From: Bacteroidota bacterium | Lineage (GTDB): Bacteria; Bacteroidota; Bacteroidia; Chitinophagales; Chitinophagaceae | Length of the DNA stretch: 64,000 nucleotides | Direction of reading: 5' to 3' | Assembly (NCBI GenBank): GCA_028876495.1 | Contig: JAGWRO010000011.1 | Location: 1 to 64,000 of the forward strand | In this document: positions 62,321-64,000 of the stretch, one piece after another | Position numbering within the stretch: position 1 is the stretch's first letter | Layout of the letters: every line of letters starts with the position of its first letter | Notes under the pieces: generated by a model | What the model was told of the DNA's origin: nothing | What the model saw: only the letters and a program-made list of their open reading frames with translations | Databases searched by the model: none | Made by a program: the position numbers and the translations under genes

Positions 62321-63190
62321 TTGGTTTCAAGTATTCAAAAAGAAAAAGCTGAAAGATTCCTGAAATTTCACCAGGACAAAGAAATCCTGGTTCTGCTGAA
62401 TTCATGGGACATCGGAAGTTCTAAATTAATAGAAGCATGCGGCTATAAAGCAATTGCCACAACAAGTATGGGAATAGCTGCCTCTTTAGGTTATCCTGAC
62501 TGCCAGGTAATACAGTTGTCAGAAATGATCGATGCTATAACGGGGATCGTAAACGCTGTACAGGTTCCGGTAACTGTGGATATAGAAGCCGGATATGGAA
62601 ATAATTTAAATGAAATAATTGATTCGGTTAAGAAGATAATTGCAACAGGAATTGCAGGGATAAATATTGAAGATAGTATTGATTTAAATCCGAAATTAAT
62701 CGACGAGATGGAATTTTGTGAACGAATATCAGCTATTCGTGCATTATCAGATTCACTTGGTTTTCATTTAGTAATTAATGCAAGGACCGATTCATTTTAT
62801 ACTTCATCAGCTTCGTCACGCGAAAAATTATCTGAATCGATAAAGCGCGGCAATAAATACCGGGAAGCAGGTGCCGACTGTATATTTGTGCAACCTGTAT
62901 GGGAAAAAGAAACGATTGCAACACTGATAAAGGAAATTAATGCGCCTATTAATATTCTTTCAAACCCTACGATTGGGGCAGGATCACCACTGTCTGTACG
63001 TGAACTCCAGGATTTAGGTGTTGCCCGCTTAAGCCTGGGTTCCGGTTTGATGAAAGCTACTTTAGCCTTAATTAAAAAAGTTGCTGACGAACTATCAGAA
63101 AAAGGAACGTACCATATTTTATCAGATGCGCTAACGCCACTTTCCGACACAGCAATGGCGTATAAAATGGCAACAGGGAGTAATAAATGA
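62321..63190 (+). CDS. Isocitrate lyase / PEP mutase family enzyme
   Basis: 289 residues, TTG start (no ATG fits). TIM barrel with the family signatures LLNSWDIGSSKLIEACGYKAIATTSMGIAASLGYPD, VPVTVDIEAGYGNN (metal-binding Asp and Glu), GIAGINIEDSI and LVINARTDSFY. The KKCGH-type catalytic loop of isocitrate lyase is absent, so a PEP mutase, carboxyvinyl-carboxyphosphonate mutase-like or oxaloacetate-hydrolase-like reaction is more likely. Monocistronic. Confidence 0.87.
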   Translation: MVSSIQKEKAERFLKFHQDKEILVLLNSWDIGSSKLIEACGYKAIATTSMGIAASLGYPDCQVIQLSEMIDAITGIVNAVQVPVTVDIEAGYGNNLNEIIDSVKKIIATGIAGINIEDSIDLNPKLIDEMEFCERISAIRALSDSLGFHLVINARTDSFYTSSASSREKLSESIKRGNKYREAGADCIFVQPVWEKETIATLIKEINAPINILSNPTIGAGSPLSVRELQDLGVARLSLGSGLMKATLALIKKVADELSEKGTYHILSDALTPLSDTAMAYKMATGSNK

Positions 63191-63521
63191 AGAGCAGCGC
63201 AAGCATGAAATGTGTAAAAACCTAAGCTGCACAGGTATTTCATATAATTTTAACGGTATAGATAAGCGGAAGAGGAACCCCCGCCTGACCAAGTCCACGC
63301 CAGCCCGCCCGGATGACCTGGTAAGACAGTAATCAATCTTTCAGGCTGGAATTCGGGCAGAAAGTTTTGTTTGTTATTTTTATTACGGAATTAAAAACAT
63401 TTCTATTTATTGAAAAATATTTCGTACTCTTGACAAGCGAAAGCGAGATCCGAAACCTCTACCAAAAACAGGCAATATCCAGCCCAACTTTATTCTTGCA
63501 AAATTTTAAAATCAAACAAAG
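63191..63521. other. 331-bp intergenic stretch without recognisable gene
   Basis: Near 63366 (AAGTTTTGTTTGTTATTTTT) there is a weak resemblance to the promoter-type repeat. No ORF of note. Confidence 0.4.
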
Positions 63522-63908
63522 ATGAAACCTAAAGTTATGTTTATCATCGCGGCTGTCTACGGGCTGGTGGTGGGTGTTCCTTCAATCGTAGCTCCGCAGG
63601 CAATGGAATCAATGGTCAATCTTCAATTCCCGCCAACCATGTTGATGATGGTGCGCTTTTTGGGCATAGCCGAGTTTGGGCTGGGGCTCATCGCCTGGCT
63701 GGTTCGCAACGCTGAGGCATCAAAGACGCGTAATGCATTGGTGCTGGGCTACACTATTTATTTCGCACTGCACGCCCTCGCAAGCCTTTATGGCCAGTTT
63801 ACCGATACTGAAGTGCATGTACATTGGGTGATGGCTACCGTGCAAGGCTTGATCGCCATTGGTTTTATTGTGGCAGGCAGCGCCAATAGGCCGAAAAATG
63901 TAAGCTAA
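63522..63908 (+). CDS. Small four-helix membrane protein of unknown function
   Basis: 128 residues, four hydrophobic helices (VMFIIAAVYGLVVGVPSIVA; MMVRFLGIAEFGLGLIAWLV; ALVLGYTIYFALHALASLYG; VMATVQGLIAIGFIVAGSA). The shape fits small DUF4345-like integral membrane proteins; no catalytic motif seen. Downstream sequence to the window end shows nothing else. Confidence 0.6.
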   Translation: MKPKVMFIIAAVYGLVVGVPSIVAPQAMESMVNLQFPPTMLMMVRFLGIAEFGLGLIAWLVRNAEASKTRNALVLGYTIYFALHALASLYGQFTDTEVHVHWVMATVQGLIAIGFIVAGSANRPKNVS

Positions 63909-64000
63909 AAGCCCGCTCACTGGTATCAGCAATAATTCCAGCAGACGAACAAATATCAGCTTTTTCTATTAGCTTCATCTTTAATACTTTACGGGGCTGA

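Overview
The window is AT-rich Bacteroidota DNA, most like the Chitinophagaceae/Sphingobacteriales. The reasons are the family content (DPE2-type 4-alpha-glucanotransferase with two CBM20 domains, TolC/MacAB-type efflux, YCF48-like lipoproteins, PepSY-like secreted proteins), promoters with the Bacteroidota -7 box TAnnTTTG, and weak Shine-Dalgarno signals. I saw no rRNA, tRNA, insertion sequence, CRISPR array or phage structural module.

Layout. 0-9.6 kb is mainly housekeeping and carbon metabolism: a dipeptide epimerase, a 4-alpha-glucanotransferase, dnaK, then divergent ppsA and a pfkB-type kinase. 9.6-12.5 kb holds one large exported protein with an FGE-like C-terminus. 12.5-32.6 kb is a stress island: HdeD, YciF/DUF892, two double universal stress proteins flanking a baeRF-like protein, a broken Na/Ca exchanger, a Ca-type P-ATPase, YitT, triple-BON protein, orphan receiver, Hsp20, MgtA, a secreted PepSY-like protein and a TolC/MacA/MacB efflux operon. 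32.6-44.4 kb is mixed accessory DNA (sterol desaturase, DsrE, patatin, AraC, cupin, GNAT, SnoaL-like proteins) with decaying paralogues and 102-bp tandem repeats. 44.4-58 kb is repeat-rich accessory DNA around a 1552-residue SF1 helicase-nuclease that looks like a single-gene defence protein. 58-64 kb has an Asp/Asn hydroxylase, a P3A proton ATPase with a universal stress protein, a PEP-mutase family enzyme and a small membrane protein.

Main discovery. Seven stress or metabolic transcription units and three of four small-RNA-like units carry the same promoter architecture. A palindrome of the CRP/FNR type (TGAY-N4-RTCA) sits about 30 bp (centre to first base) upstream of a TAnnTTTG-like -7 box, usually with a second, often degenerate copy centred exactly 22 bp further upstream. 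The start codon generally follows 46-51 bp after the proximal palindrome. The units are ppsA-pfkB, a 38-residue membrane peptide/HdeD, yciF, usp-baeRF-usp, the BON protein, hsp20 and the PepSY-like gene.

The same operators drive a family of about 60-nt RNAs, each with a conserved AU-rich 5' segment and a GCUGGAU/AUCCGGC terminator hairpin. Three lie in tandem at 27.5-27.9 kb, the third directly in front of tolC, and a fourth is on the minus strand at 12.55-12.61 kb. I read this as an oxygen- or redox-responsive, dormancy-like regulon (by analogy to DosR or Anr regulons) with its own FnrS-like sRNA family. The regulator itself is not in the window. The motifs and spacing are seen directly; the function is inferred.
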